DNA of 64,000 nt, taken from positions 19,523,883 to 19,587,882 of the forward strand of contig NC_088789.1 of the NCBI RefSeq assembly GCF_949628265.1, in the 5' to 3' direction. The position numbers and the translations under genes were made by a program. Positions 50,703 through 62,378 of this stretch are shown in pieces (within the stretch, counting starts at the first letter, position 1; each line of letters starts with the position of its first letter). This DNA comes from Cloeon dipterum (lineage: Eukaryota > Arthropoda > Insecta > Ephemeroptera > Baetidae). The notes under the pieces were generated by a model, which was given only the letters and a program-made list of their open reading frames with translations, was not told the origin of the DNA and searched no databases.

Positions 50703-51822
50703 ATTGCAACTCAGTGCGACCGACTGCCACTTCCGTCGACGGGCGCTCAGCTGGCGCCAAAAGCCGAGCCGCCTGCTCCCACGCGAGTCGCTGCTGAAGC
50801 CGCCAGATGGCTATGATACTTTTTTTCTTTCGTAATAATGATGAAAATCGTTAAAATGACAACTTAATTGTTTATTTCCACGAAATTCAATGTAATTATT
50901 ACACTTTACTCATAATTTTTAAATAATTGGTTAAGAATTTCTTTTGATTTATTCAAAATAGAGCGGCGTGGGGGTAGGGGTACAACAGTTATTGTCACTT
51001 TCTCCTTCTCTGGCGCAGGAGGATGAAATGAATGAAAAAGAGTGTTGACCGCAGGTGCCAACCTCTCCCTGATGATGTGTCAATGGGATTCTTCTCACAT
51101 AGTATAGCAGGTGTATTGCAGGAATGAATAACAATAAAAAATCATCTATATACCCATACCGAATAGGCACTCAAATGTTATTGTGACAGAGTCAAAAAGG
51201 GAAGGCATTTATTAATATTTTGTGAAAGAGTTTTAGGGCTGCAAGGGCTGCGCGATTTAGTTTTTCCAACGATTTTTCTCGCTGGTACGCGTTATAGCTA
51301 TAATAAGCCTGAATCAGTTAAGTTCCAAGCAATGGTAGTTGAAAATTAACTATTTTACCTGCATTGAATTCATTTTAAAAAGTATCTTGGGTCATATAGA
51401 AATGGTCCACGCTCGTCATTATTTTTGAAATATAATTTTTATCTTTTATTCCTTTTATTGCACCAATTTTTCTTATTTTAATAAGTGATGAAAATATTAA
51501 ACTTATATGTACTTTTTTAATGTTTGATTTTTAAGATGCAAACATGAATTTTAAAATAAAAATACTAAAGGGTTTAAAAAATTTCTAACTCTTCACGAAA
51601 CTTTGGGTGTAGAGGCCGAAATTATAGCTCAGCATTAAGAAATTCCAAGTAACAATAAACAATAACATTTAGTTCAAAAATAAATTTTTTAAAATCCCAC
51701 TCACGACGGGGGAGGGGGAAATTTACACATAATCCTGTTTTATTTGTACATTGATCACGCCATAATAATCGTGCTGAAAAATCTTCCGATTCATTTCAAT
51801 AAATTGGGTATGAATTATTATA
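50703..51822. promoter_or_regulatory. Shared 5' region of two divergent genes
   Basis: This interval separates the minus-strand neurobeachin start from the plus-strand membrane-protein start. The neurobeachin side is GC-rich up to about 50,810 (GCCATCTGGCGGC on the minus strand), then the DNA turns AT-rich. I see no clear TATA box. No coding exon is supported. Confidence 0.4.
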
Positions 51823-52928
51823 ATGGAAGTGGCAACGAAGAGGATCGATTTCCCGACATCCATTGAATGTGAGGTAACTGTTTGAAAAATATTTCGTATT
51901 TTTCACGTATGAAAACTTAATTTACCTGTTATTTGTGAACATATACGTTTCAAAAATTGACATAAAATTTTTCTCGATTCTTCAGGTTGATGAGGTTGAT
52001 GCTTTTTTGATTGAACTGGACAACATTGATCAGCTTTATTCCTATTTTCAAGCCGTGCTTGGTTTCTTTCTAACGCAAATGATCTTTTACCTGCTCAATT
52101 TAGGTAAAAAATGATTACGATTTGAAGAAGATATTCTATTAATTATCTTCTCTTCTGATTAAGCGGTTGGAGAAACAGACGCTGCCATTTTTTGGTGCAC
52201 AGTTTCGTTGCTGCCTATACTTTCAGTGATCTCCGTGTTCAATTTTCAAGCATTTCTCGGAGGCAGCCTCTACGCGTTCATGCATTATTCGTACTTAAAG
52301 AATACAGAATCGTTTTATTTATTAACCTATGAACTAAGGTTTTCCTCGTATTCCTTGGAGTGGTATTATGCGGTTGTTGGTGAGTATAATTTCTTCACTT
52401 ATTAAGAGAAAAACATTCTTGTTTTGGTTTAAATTCAAAAATATTAGTTACTAAGTGCGAAATTTTTGAAAAAATAAATAAGTTTTACAGGTAGGAAGTT
52501 TTTACAATTATATACAAATTTACAATTGGGTTTTATTCATTAGTTCACAGCAGCAATGAGACATTTATAAATATCACAATTATACACATATCAAACTCAA
52601 TCCTATAGTGTCTATGATATTGGAGTCAAACGTGAAAAACAAAATATAATAATTTCGATATCATAGTGAAATTAATAATGAACAAACTTTATGATATTTC
52701 AGTGCTTTTTCTCTTCTGAGAACTATTGTTAAAATAAGTGACGGACCAATATTTACAAAATTCTCAATATTTATATTTTTCGTTTAGATTTATAAATTAT
52801 TAAAACGCATTTTTAGTGGTTAAATTATTGCTGCAAATTTCAAAAACTGTGTATTTTTTGTTTCAGCTGCATTCTTCTTCGTAGTTGGAATTATTCGGCG
52901 GCTGCATTATTTTGTTCCTTGGATGTAA
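51823..52928 (+). CDS. Small multi-pass membrane protein, family unknown
   Basis: Four exons join in frame: 51,823-51,873, 51,986-52,103, 52,164-52,379 and 52,867-52,928. All have GT-AG borders (GAG|GTAACT, GTAAAA, GTGAGT; acceptors TTCAG, TTAAG, TTTCAG), and the introns are 112, 60 and 487 bases. The product is 148 residues. A short acidic N-terminus (DEVDAFLIELDNIDQ) is followed by hydrophobic segments at about 35-56, 63-83, 86-97 and 122-138, and the C-terminus is RRLHYFVPWM. There is no signal peptide at the start, so it is probably an integral membrane protein with three or four spans. I do not recognise the family. The middle part vaguely recalls the S5-to-pore region of polycystin-type channels, but this is weak and the protein is far shorter. 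AATAAA signals at 52,957-52,967 support a real 3' end. Confidence 0.6.
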
Positions 52929-52956
52929 CCAGAAAAAAATCCCACCTTTGCTACAA

Positions 52957-52967
52957 AATAAAATAAA
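52957..52967 (+). terminator. Polyadenylation signals of the membrane-protein gene
   Basis: Two overlapping AATAAA hexamers begin about 29 bases after the stop codon, a normal position for a compact insect 3' UTR. Confidence 0.5.
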
Positions 52968-53547
52968 AATTTGACCAGAGTGAATTAATACAAATTTTCA
53001 TTTACATACTTATCCAACAATTTACTGTTTATAGTAAATATAGTACACGAATTCAAAATAATTTTTACCAGGCGCCGGCGCGCCGCAAATATTTTTACGT
53101 GACCAAAAATTCAACACAATTCCTACCATGGAGGGGCGCTGTAAACCATTGATGTTAACAAAAAAACTTACCAAAGATAGAGAGAAGCAAAATTCTTGCT
53201 GATAATAATGAGTTTCATTTTTTATTTGTTGAATCTTTATGAGATTATTTCCTTTTTTCCCCATGCAAAATATTATATTCCCTTTTATTTTCCAAATTTA
53301 AATAAATTATTTATTTTATTTTATATTAAAAGGAAATTAAAAAATAATGCCCATTATTTCTATAAAAATTATTTTTGTTCAATGAAAATTCTCTCACTAA
53401 CTGCATTGCCGCGTTCGCGACTCTCATTGTTCCCATTCTCTTTAGTAGTTGTTGCCACACCTCCGCGGGCGAGTGGCGCACCGCACGCTCAGAACGGTGC
53501 AGTGCGCTTTCAACGCCCGCTGTGTGAACGAGCTGGCATAAACAAAA

Positions 53548-56500
53548 ATGGCAGGCGGTGACATCGAGAAGGCTAAGGTTTGTTTTTCTCAACTCCTGAA
53601 GCGTTCCCCCTCGAAATTTCGGAGCCAATTTCATCTATTCCATAGGCACTTCTTTGGAGAGCAGAAAAATTGTCTCAACCACGAGTTTTCTGTTCAATCG
53701 ACCCAAGGAATCACTCTCGTTGGGCGTTGGCTTCTTGCCGGCTGATATTTACCTCGAAATGTCACTTGATCTGTCAATATGAGACTCTTACTGCTTGCAA
53801 TTTCTTTTATTTCTTCTACAATGGTTACGTCCTGAATACAAACCATTAAATACGATCCTCAAACAAACAGTAAAAGCGCTTCTGGGCAATTTTCTGTTGG
53901 AATAATTCGCAATCATAACAAACAACAACTCTATGAATCATTCAATCTCTATACATAGTAACTTAAAAGGAAATGCATCGATTCTCACGTACGCGAATTT
54001 ACAATCGGCAAACAATGTCACATTTATTGCTGCAATTTTTCTTGTTTATATTTTGGAGGTAGCGGTGAAATTGTCTTAATGCCATTGTTCCACAAACGTC
54101 ACGCACTAACCGTCGCTCTAAATGTCAAAGTCATAATCGTAACAGCTAATTTATTTTTCTGCTGCTTATAGGCCAACAACGAGAGCAACATTCGCAATTT
54201 GAAGCTGTCAGGCCATGTTGGCTTTGACAGCCTGCCTGACCAATTGGTCAATAAGTCTGTCCAGAATGGATTTATCTTCAACATCCTCTGCATTGGTAAG
54301 CTTGCGACATAGATTAATTTTTATTCATGTGACACATCACCATTATTATATTTAATATGATATATTAAGAAGAATATTATTCTTCTTATTCAGTCACAAT
54401 TTTAATAACCCCCTGACAAAAAGCATTAAGTTTTAGTTATTCTTCAGCGTTTATTTTTTATATGGTGAATTTTGCTGTCTGTTAAATTTGGGAAGGTTTT
54501 TTGTCGGAAGACCATTTTCTTAGCATTACCGATTGATGAACAGTAGATTGTCCTTTTTTAGCATCTTGAAAACTATAGGTCATAAGAGCGGTTATTTTCA
54601 GAAATTTAAAAAATGTTACAACCTTTTTGTCAAACCTTGATTTTCAAAATCTTTGCTGGATTTGTGCAGGTGAAACGGGAATAGGAAAATCGACGCTGAT
54701 GGACTCGCTTTTCAACACCAGCTTCGAATCTCAGCCAAGCCCGCACAACCTGCCCACGGTAAAGCTGAAGGCGCACACGTACGAGCTGCAGGAGAGCAAC
54801 GTCCGCCTCAAGTTGACAATCGTGGACACCGTCGGCTACGGCGACCAAATCAACAAGGAGGAGAGCTACAAGGCCGTCGTTGACTACATCGACGCCCAGT
54901 TCGAATCGTACCTGCAGGAGGAGCTCAAGATTAAACGCTCCCTGGGCACCTATCACGACACCCGCATACACGTCTGCCTTTATTTCATCTGTCCGACGGG
55001 CCATGGGTGTGTGATTGCGTTTATTTTGCTCGCGAGAAAGGTCTCACGAGTTGGTTGACATTTCAGGCTCAAGTCGCTTGATCTGGTGTGCATGAAGCAA
55101 CTCGACAAAAAAGTCAACATCATTCCGATCATTGCCAAAGCTGACACTGTTTCCAAGAATGAACTTCAAAAGTTCAAGGTGGGTGTGATCAATATAATAT
55201 ATGACCGTAATTTTCTGACAAAAATTCAGCTCTTTCCAAATCTGCAGCAACTCTATTAAATATTTTCTGTTTTATGCCTATGCCATCACATGTCATGATT
55301 TTTTCCCTCTGGAATTTCTAAAAAAGATCAATCTATTCATCTAATTAAAGTGTAACTACAGTAAAAATTCGGCTTGAACTGGACAAAAACTGATTTTTTT
55401 ATATAAATTTAGAAATTTTTGGTCATTTTTAAAATTTATTCATTGCTAAAAAATTTACACGTCGAAATATTTTCACCCCAGGAAAGGTTACATGGTGTTG
55501 CCACAAATTTTAAAGTCAAACCCTAAGATTTACCTTGTTAGCAGTCATCTGTTTACAGTTTTATAAAAAATGATGTAGCTTTGATCCAGTTTCCTTGTGT
55601 TTAAAGCGCTTTCTACCTTTTAAATTTTCAGTCAAAAATTATGGCCGAGTTGCAAAACAACGGCGTCAGCATTTATGAATTCCCTACCGATGATGAGACC
55701 GTTTCTGAAGTCAATACCTCGATGAACTCTCACACTCCATTTGCCGTTGTTGGAAGCACGGAATTCGTCCGAGTCGGCAACAAAATGATGAGATCTCGCC
55801 AGTACCCATGGGGAACTGTCCAAGGTTTGAGATAGTTATTTAATGAATTGATTTGATTTCTTACTTACCAAACTTTAGTTGAAAATGAGAACCACTGCGA
55901 CTTTGTTAAATTGCGAGAAATGCTCATTCGCACAAACATGGAAGACATGAGGGAAAAAACTCACGCCCGTCACTACGAACTTTACCGAAAAAGGCGTTTG
56001 GAACAGGTAAGAATGTTGTGCATTTTGTAATCACTTGTAAAGAGCCCCTAATGGTAGATGATTATTTTACTCCGCTTTTTGGACTTGATTTGCTGGGTAG
56101 AAGAGCGTAATGCTAAACTATTTTCAATTAAATGCGAAAAAAAAACACAGAAACTGTCATTATTCTATCATGCCCTAAAAAGACTGTGTTTAACAAAAGA
56201 TTAAACCATTTACAATGAGACTTTTTTTAATAACTACCCCTATTTTCAGAATATTTTTTATTAGACAAATGAAAATAATGAACACCCACGATTTAACAAT
56301 TTGCATTATTAAGAATTTATTTCCTTTGGAGCTTTTATTTGTGGATTGTATGGAGGAAAATACATAAAATAGCTATCAGCTGAAAAAAATGGACTTCAGC
56401 ATTAATGGACTGTTGTGTGAAATTACCCCTCTAACACAATTTTGAAGAAAAACAAAATTCTTAATAAAATCTTTTTAGATGGGCTTCACAGACGTCGACT

Positions 56501-56876
56501 CAGAAAACAAGCCAGTGAGCTTCCAGCAAACCTTTGAGCACAAACGCAGCACGCATATGCAGGAGCTGCAGCAGAAGGAGGACGAAATGCGTCAAATGTT
56601 CATCCAGCGAGTCAAAGAGAAGGAGGCCGAGCTGAAGGAAGCTGAGAAAGAGGTACACTTCTTTGTTTTTGTTCACTCTCGCGGCTAATTTTTTCGTTGA
56701 AATCGCAGCTTCACGCAAAGTTTGACAAGCTGAAGAAGGATCACACAGACGAAAAGAGCAAACTGGATGATGCAAGACGCAAACTGGAAGAGGAGATGGT
56801 TGAATACAACCGTCGCAAGGCGCAAATCCAGAGTGGATCGCACACTTTAACACTTGGCAAGAGCAAGAAGAAGTGA
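53548..56876 (+). CDS. Sep2: Septin, SEPT6 class (Drosophila Sep2-like)
   Basis: Eight exons join in frame to 421 residues: 53,548-53,577, 54,172-54,295, 54,670-55,006, 55,067-55,178, 55,632-55,824, 55,879-56,006, 56,479-56,652 and 56,709-56,876. The product is a GTP-binding septin that assembles into hetero-oligomeric filaments in cytokinesis and at the cell cortex. The N-terminal [20 protein letters not shown] is diagnostic of the SEPT6/8/10/11 class, which contains Drosophila Sep2 and Sep5. The P-loop GETGIGKST is at 52-60, the DTVG motif (G3) at 104-107, AKAD (G4) at 187-190, and the septin unique element (from [14 protein letters not shown]) starts at 261. Residues about 315-400 are Glu/Lys/Gln-rich and form the C-terminal coiled coil that pairs with a partner septin. 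The length matches the class. The ATG at 53,548 is the first in frame (AAAA-ATG-G context) and lies in the expected small first exon. All introns are GT-AG. Confidence 0.95.
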
Positions 56877-57254
56877 ATTTTAATAGTCACGTCTCTCTGA
56901 ACATTTCAACCTTTATTCGCACTCTATTCTTGATAATTTCTCTCAATTCTGACTTTGATCTGATCGCTGATGGAATTGTATACCAAAAATCGAGCCTCTA
57001 TGTTCATGAAAATTTGGCATTACAAATAACTGACGCATGGTTTCACTCCTATAGTAATATATTTAATGCTTCGTGTAAATGTATGAGACTAATGTAAATT
57101 GGTAAAAGAAATTTTATGTCAACGATAATTAGCATGTAATACATTTTTATAGGAGCTCTCCTTTTAGTTATGACTAGCCAATATCATCTAGTTTTGTTAT
57201 TTACCTTCTAAGCCATATATTGGAGAGAGAACGTGTATTAATTCTTTCGAAATT

Positions 57255-57260
57255 AATAAA
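57255..57260 (+). terminator. Septin polyadenylation signal
   Basis: AATAAA about 380 bases after the septin stop codon. The sequence between is an AT-rich 3' UTR without another gene. Confidence 0.5.
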
Positions 57261-58471
57261 CATACATTATCGCGCACACTTTGTTCTCATATTTTACCCT
57301 AACAAATTTAAATAATTCGCTTTTTGCCCCTATTAGATGGATATATATGAGGATAGATTTTATCAAAAACCTATTGTGTAAACTTAAGTTAGATTTTCAT
57401 AATATGAATTAATAATTGGGCCACTTTTTAGCGCTTTTCTCACGACAAACTAGTTTCTGTTTCTATCAAAAATTAGAATATGGTAAAATGATAGTTATTA
57501 TATTTATTAAATAAGCACACAGGGTGCTCTTAAAGAAAAGCTGATACTCCATCAAAATTTTCGTATCTTTTTCAATCAAAAAATTCGTCGTTTTGTAAAC
57601 GAATGGGTTTGCATAATCTTGTAGTACAAACTAAGATTTCCGATTTTGGTTAACCATTAGTAGCATAATTATATGTCATAGAATTCAGGCTCTTCTAACA
57701 AATAATAAGAAAATATAAAAATATATTTGGGTGAATGGAATAAAATTATTATAAACTGACGTTTTGGATGCTATGATATAAATGAATTTAAAAGAAAATA
57801 GGCAACTATAAGGTGGGGAAAAATCATCAACAAAATTTTACATGTGTCAATCGCATATCTGCCTCTGGACCTCACAATTATTTTTATCAATTTTCTAAGC
57901 AAAGCATATTTGTATCTACCAGCAAAATTTCTCTGCTAATTTTGTTCAATATCCTATTTATTTAGGTTAATATCAATCATTAAATAAATTTATATTATTA
58001 TTAGTTTAAAAAAATGACCACGATCAGAAAGTGCATGGAGTTGGCACATGGCATGGCACACATATGAAGCATTAACAAAGTGTAGTCTAAATTTGTCCAT
58101 TAAATTTCCAATTTCCCCAATTTCCACCAATTTTTTCATCACAAGCGATCACAAGAAAGAAAATCTCTTCCTACCTTCCTGCGTTCGCGCCTTTGAAATT
58201 GCAGTGCATATCTCCACCTAAAGATGGCGCGCTGCCATTCTACTCTGCTGATCTTGCACGTCCTCCCTTTTCCCATGTGAGATTTTGGAGCCGCTTTCCT
58301 GACGACATTGTCTGATCAGATGACATTTAAAATTGTTTTGTAGCAAAACTTCTACTAAACTAGTTGACCTAGCTCCTAATTTTGATGCTAGGTAAACTCT
58401 AAGGCTGTTAGGTGTTAAAATATTATTTTGTCCTCGCAGAATCCTACAAACAACAGAGGTTTGTTTTGATT
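57261..58471. other. Spacer between septin and TIM44 with the TIM44 promoter
   Basis: AT-rich up to about 58,150, with nothing recognisable. From 58,180 it is GC-richer, with AAGATGGCG at 58,221-58,229, which matches the core of the known YY1/Pho site and often lies at housekeeping starts. Transcription of TIM44 probably begins in this part. Confidence 0.4.
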
Positions 58472-61302
58472 ATGAAAATCTTTTCCATGCTTGTATGTAT
58501 GTGTATGGTTCAATGTTCAATATTCTTTTTCTTTCCTAAAAACGGCGAAGCTAGCCTCATTTTTGTGTGTTATACATTATATTTATTATCATATTTTCAG
58601 GCTGCAAGATATTTTTCCACATTCTTGGTGTGGAGATGATTTAACCCCTTACATACGCTGAATTGTTCCAAAGTTAAATCAACATAATGGTGAAATTTAC
58701 ATTTTTTTCTGTTGATGGATAAATTATAAGATGTGCTATGTTTACAGTTGCCTAGAAAACTAATTTTGCGGCCGTCGTGGCCTGCAATCCAAAGGTTGTC
58801 TCATCCACCATCCTTAACTTACCCGTCATCCTTAATTTTGACAAAATCCATCCATAAATCGGTAAGGAATTTCGTTTTAATTTAAAATATCAAATTTAAC
58901 TCTATTAAATTTTCAGCAAATTTTGGAAAACAATCCCCAAAAGCGACCAAGCTTTTTCTCCCAAGTTATAGACAACATAAAGCAAGAGATGGAGAAAAAC
59001 AAGGAAATGAAGGAGAACATCAAAAAATTTAGGCAAGAAGCAGAAAAGCTCGAACAGTCGGATGCTCTCCAGAAAGCTCGGCAGAAGTTTCAATCTGTGG
59101 AGTCAGAAGCCAATAAAGGGTCGGAAGTGCTCAAGGAACGATTTGGAAGTCTGAAGGATAGAATGGATGAAGTTATTGAGGAAGCAGGAAAAACCGACAT
59201 TGCCAAAAAAGCTGGTATGATAAACTTTTTGCACCTTTATAAAATATTCATCAATTTAAAAAATCTTTACTTTTCATTCCATGAAAGTCACCAATAAATG
59301 ACGCCATCATTCCCAGTTTAATGGTATTACGATTTCAGAATCAATCATGCTATTCAATGAATTCTTGGCGTAATAATATTTAATTTGATGCAATGAATAG
59401 CCAAAATTGGTTCAGTCAATCGCAGTAGTAACTTGAAAAACTCTAATGCCATTTTTACCGCGATGAACCCAGCTGAATTTTTGTTTCCAGAAAATCAAAT
59501 GAAATAATTCGACGCCACAAATGCTCAAAATCGGGGTTGAATTTCAATTTTAATTCCAGAAAAATTTTAATCGGTATTAAATTTTTTGTTCAAGTCTCCC
59601 AACATAAAAGTCTACCCCAAATGGAAAAACTGTCATTAATAAATTGAAGGCCTTGCAGACCAATCTTTCTATGCTTCCTTGCTAATTTTAATTGATATAT
59701 TTCAGGAAAAATGACAGAAGAGTGGGGGAAAACCGCTAAGGGCGCTGCGGAAAGCATTTCCGAAACGGGTCAAAGGTTGGGAAAAACGCAGGCTTTCCAG
59801 GCCATATCCCAGACGGCCTCTGCGGTGAAGCAAGAGCTGGACAAGACTGGCATGCAGGTTCACATGTACTGCCGGCCTGCCAAACTGCGAAAACGCAAGG
59901 AAGTGCCTGACGACTTTGAAGGACGCGTCGTTGAGCCAAACCTCGACGCGACAGGAATGGAGCTACACAAGGACTCAAAGTAATTCTTTGTTTTTTTCGT
60001 TTCAAATCTTGATTAAAATGTTTGTCTGGTGTGCAGGTTCTTTCAAAGCTGGCAGAATTTCAAGGACAACAACCCGTACGTCAACAAGGTCGTCGACTGG
60101 AAGATGAAGTACGACGAGAGCGAAAATCCGGTCATCCGAGCCTCGCGGCTTCTCACTGAGAAAGTGAGCGACATCATGGGCGGCCTGTTTCAAAAGACGG
60201 AACTATCAGAGACCCTGACCGAGATTTGCAAAGCCGACCCCCACTTTGACAAGAATCAGTTCCTGCTGCAGTGCGAGACGGACATCATCCCCAACATTCT
60301 TGAGGCGATGGTTCAAGGGGACCTGGAGATTTTGAAAGACTGGTGCCACGAAGCTCCTTACAACATCCTGGCGACGCCTATAAAGCAAGCTCGTGCCCTA
60401 GGACTCAAGTTCCAATCCAAGGTAACCATAAAATGCTTGGCTGTTATCTCTTTAAAATTGTTCCCAATCCCGCTACTGCTTAAAGGTGTTCGAGTACATA
60501 ATGTGCAGTCTTTATGCTCTATTTGGCTATTGTCTTAGAAGCAACCATTGAAATACAATCCTTGCTTTTTGAGCTCATTTTTAAGACTCTCTTTGATAGA
60601 AGCAGGTTAAAATGCTAGAAATCAGCAACAGCTCTTGTAACCATTCATTGTCCATTTCCAATGGATATATGGGCGAGCTCAACATAATTTTAGTTATTTT
60701 TGTTCATGACAATTTAAATCGAAATTCAGGAGTTGTTTCGACAGTAAACAATATATTATGTATTTCCTCAATACTCAAGTTTCAGGTATATTTTCTGACA
60801 AACTAAAAATTTGCGCTAACAATCATGGCTAGGAAAAGTAAGATTTTTTATCTATGTTTTTGACCCTAGTTTGGCTAGTTTAAAATAATTTGGAATGTAC
60901 TCCATATTTATCATTTATCATCATCCTATAAATCATGACACAAACAAATCTTTTTATTTTGATCCTGTTGCCACTGTTAAAAACAATTTAAAGAAATCTC
61001 TATTGAAATTGGAATTAATCAGTCTCTGATCTTTTCTCCCCTAGATAATTGACATCGACAATATCGACCTGGCCTTGGGGAAAATGATGGACCAGGGACC
61101 GGTTCTGATCATCACGTTCACGGCGCAGCAGATCATGTGCCTGAAGGACTCTGCCGGGAAGGTCCTTGAAGGTGATGCTGACAAAATCATGCGGGTGAAC
61201 TATGTGTGGGTGTTATGCAGAGACCAAACAGAACTGGATCCACGAGCGGCTTGGAGGCTGCTAGAACTCGCAGCCACCAACATGCAGGAACAGTTTGTCT
61301 AA
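58472..61302 (+). CDS. Tim44: TIM44, inner-membrane import motor subunit
   Basis: Six exons give 449 residues, close to the usual length of animal TIM44: 58,472-58,492, 58,748-58,861, 58,917-59,214, 59,706-59,979, 60,037-60,421 and 61,045-61,302. TIM44 sits on the matrix side of the mitochondrial inner membrane. It tethers mtHsp70 and the import motor to the TIM23 channel. Residues 1-45 are rich in Arg, Lys, Ser and Leu with no acidic residue, a typical presequence. Residues about 46-145 form the Lys/Glu-rich helical region of TIM44 (QEMEKNKEMKENIKKFRQEA). The C-terminal Tim44 domain covers about 237-449 (NNPYVNKVVDWKMKY, SDIMGGLFQKTELSETLTEI, DIIPNILEAMVQGDLEILKD, LALGKMMDQGPVLIITF, RVNYVWVLCRD). 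The first exon (MKIFSML, donor GTATGT) is the least certain. It is in phase and extends the presequence, but another start exon is possible. The other junctions are GT-AG and in frame. Confidence 0.93.
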
Positions 61303-62378
61303 TCGTTTGGCTTCCTGAGAGAAATTATAACTACTGGCGCCTGAAAGATTCAATTCCTTCGTCACTGGCTTGTACGTTTGAATCGATTTGGGATGGATTT
61401 TTATTCTAGAACCAACGGTATGTTTTACATCGTTGTCTAGGATAAATTATTGTTGCTGGAATGCCATTCTCTGTGATTAGTCAGGCAGACTGCTGCCATG
61501 TGGAGCTTCAGTGTATAAAAATAAATCCACAGTTCAAAGATATTACACTCTTTGCGAGAAATCATGAATTCATACTTCCTTAGTGTAGAATTAATTTATG
61601 ATTAAGAAACCCAACCTAAAAGTAAACAGGTGAATTAATTTTTTCTCAGTTGATTCACTTTTTGAAAAGGAAAATTAGGAAATTTATATCTTGCTAAAAA
61701 ATTCAAAAGATTTGCGGTTCATGAGGGAGTGTGTTTTACTGTTTGATATATGTATTTTTTGACAAGTGATGACGAAGCTTAAATAAATTACAATTTTATA
61801 AAACCGCAAAGGGTAAGGAATTGAGACTAGGCTGTTAACATTAATTTAAAATTATGAAATTAATTTCTAGATGGCAAACGATTTATTTCATTTTTTACGG
61901 ACTTAATCTAAAATAATTTTAAAAAGAGTGTGATGTAATTTTTATTTTCTTAAATTCTGCGTGATTTATTTTATTGCTGGCGGCTCTAAAATCATTGAAA
62001 ATTTTACAATTTCATCTAAAATATTGGGTTTCTATGTACTATATTAAAATATTATTTATTAATTTTGTCATATTATTTAAAAGCTTTTTCCGACGTGAGA
62101 GGATAATATTTTTATTTTATGGGCCAGAGCATTTTACGAAGTTTATGTGCAAATAGATATATTCGATTCCCCTCCCTTGGCCTGTATCCTCCCCTTTTTC
62201 CTCTCTTGTCGCACAGAGACAGATCCAAAAGTTGTTTTGGTTTGACAGTAGTGAACAGCGAACGAAATTTGGTCCGCTCTCTGGAGCGTAGATCTGTAGA
62301 TGAAAACAGGCATTTAGAACATTGTTTATTTTGTTACCTTTCCACCTAGAAGTGCAGGCAAGATAATTTGCAGCAAAA
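61303..62378. other. TIM44 3' UTR and BTB gene 5' region
   Basis: A polyadenylation signal AATAAA lies at 61,520-61,525, about 220 bases after the TIM44 stop. The rest is AT-rich until about 62,160, then pyrimidine-rich (CCCTCCC, CTCTTGTCGCACAG) up to the next start. No gene is supported inside. Confidence 0.5.

Noticed and set aside
50300..50797. A 165-residue plus-strand open frame over the neurobeachin exon
   Set aside because: It is the antisense shadow of the GC-rich neurobeachin exon. The minus-strand frame matches a known family and has a proper donor site.
58224..58278. An alternative TIM44 first exon starting MARCHSTLL
   Set aside because: Its donor (CCCAT|GTGAG) leaves phase 2, which puts the second exon into a frame with an early stop.
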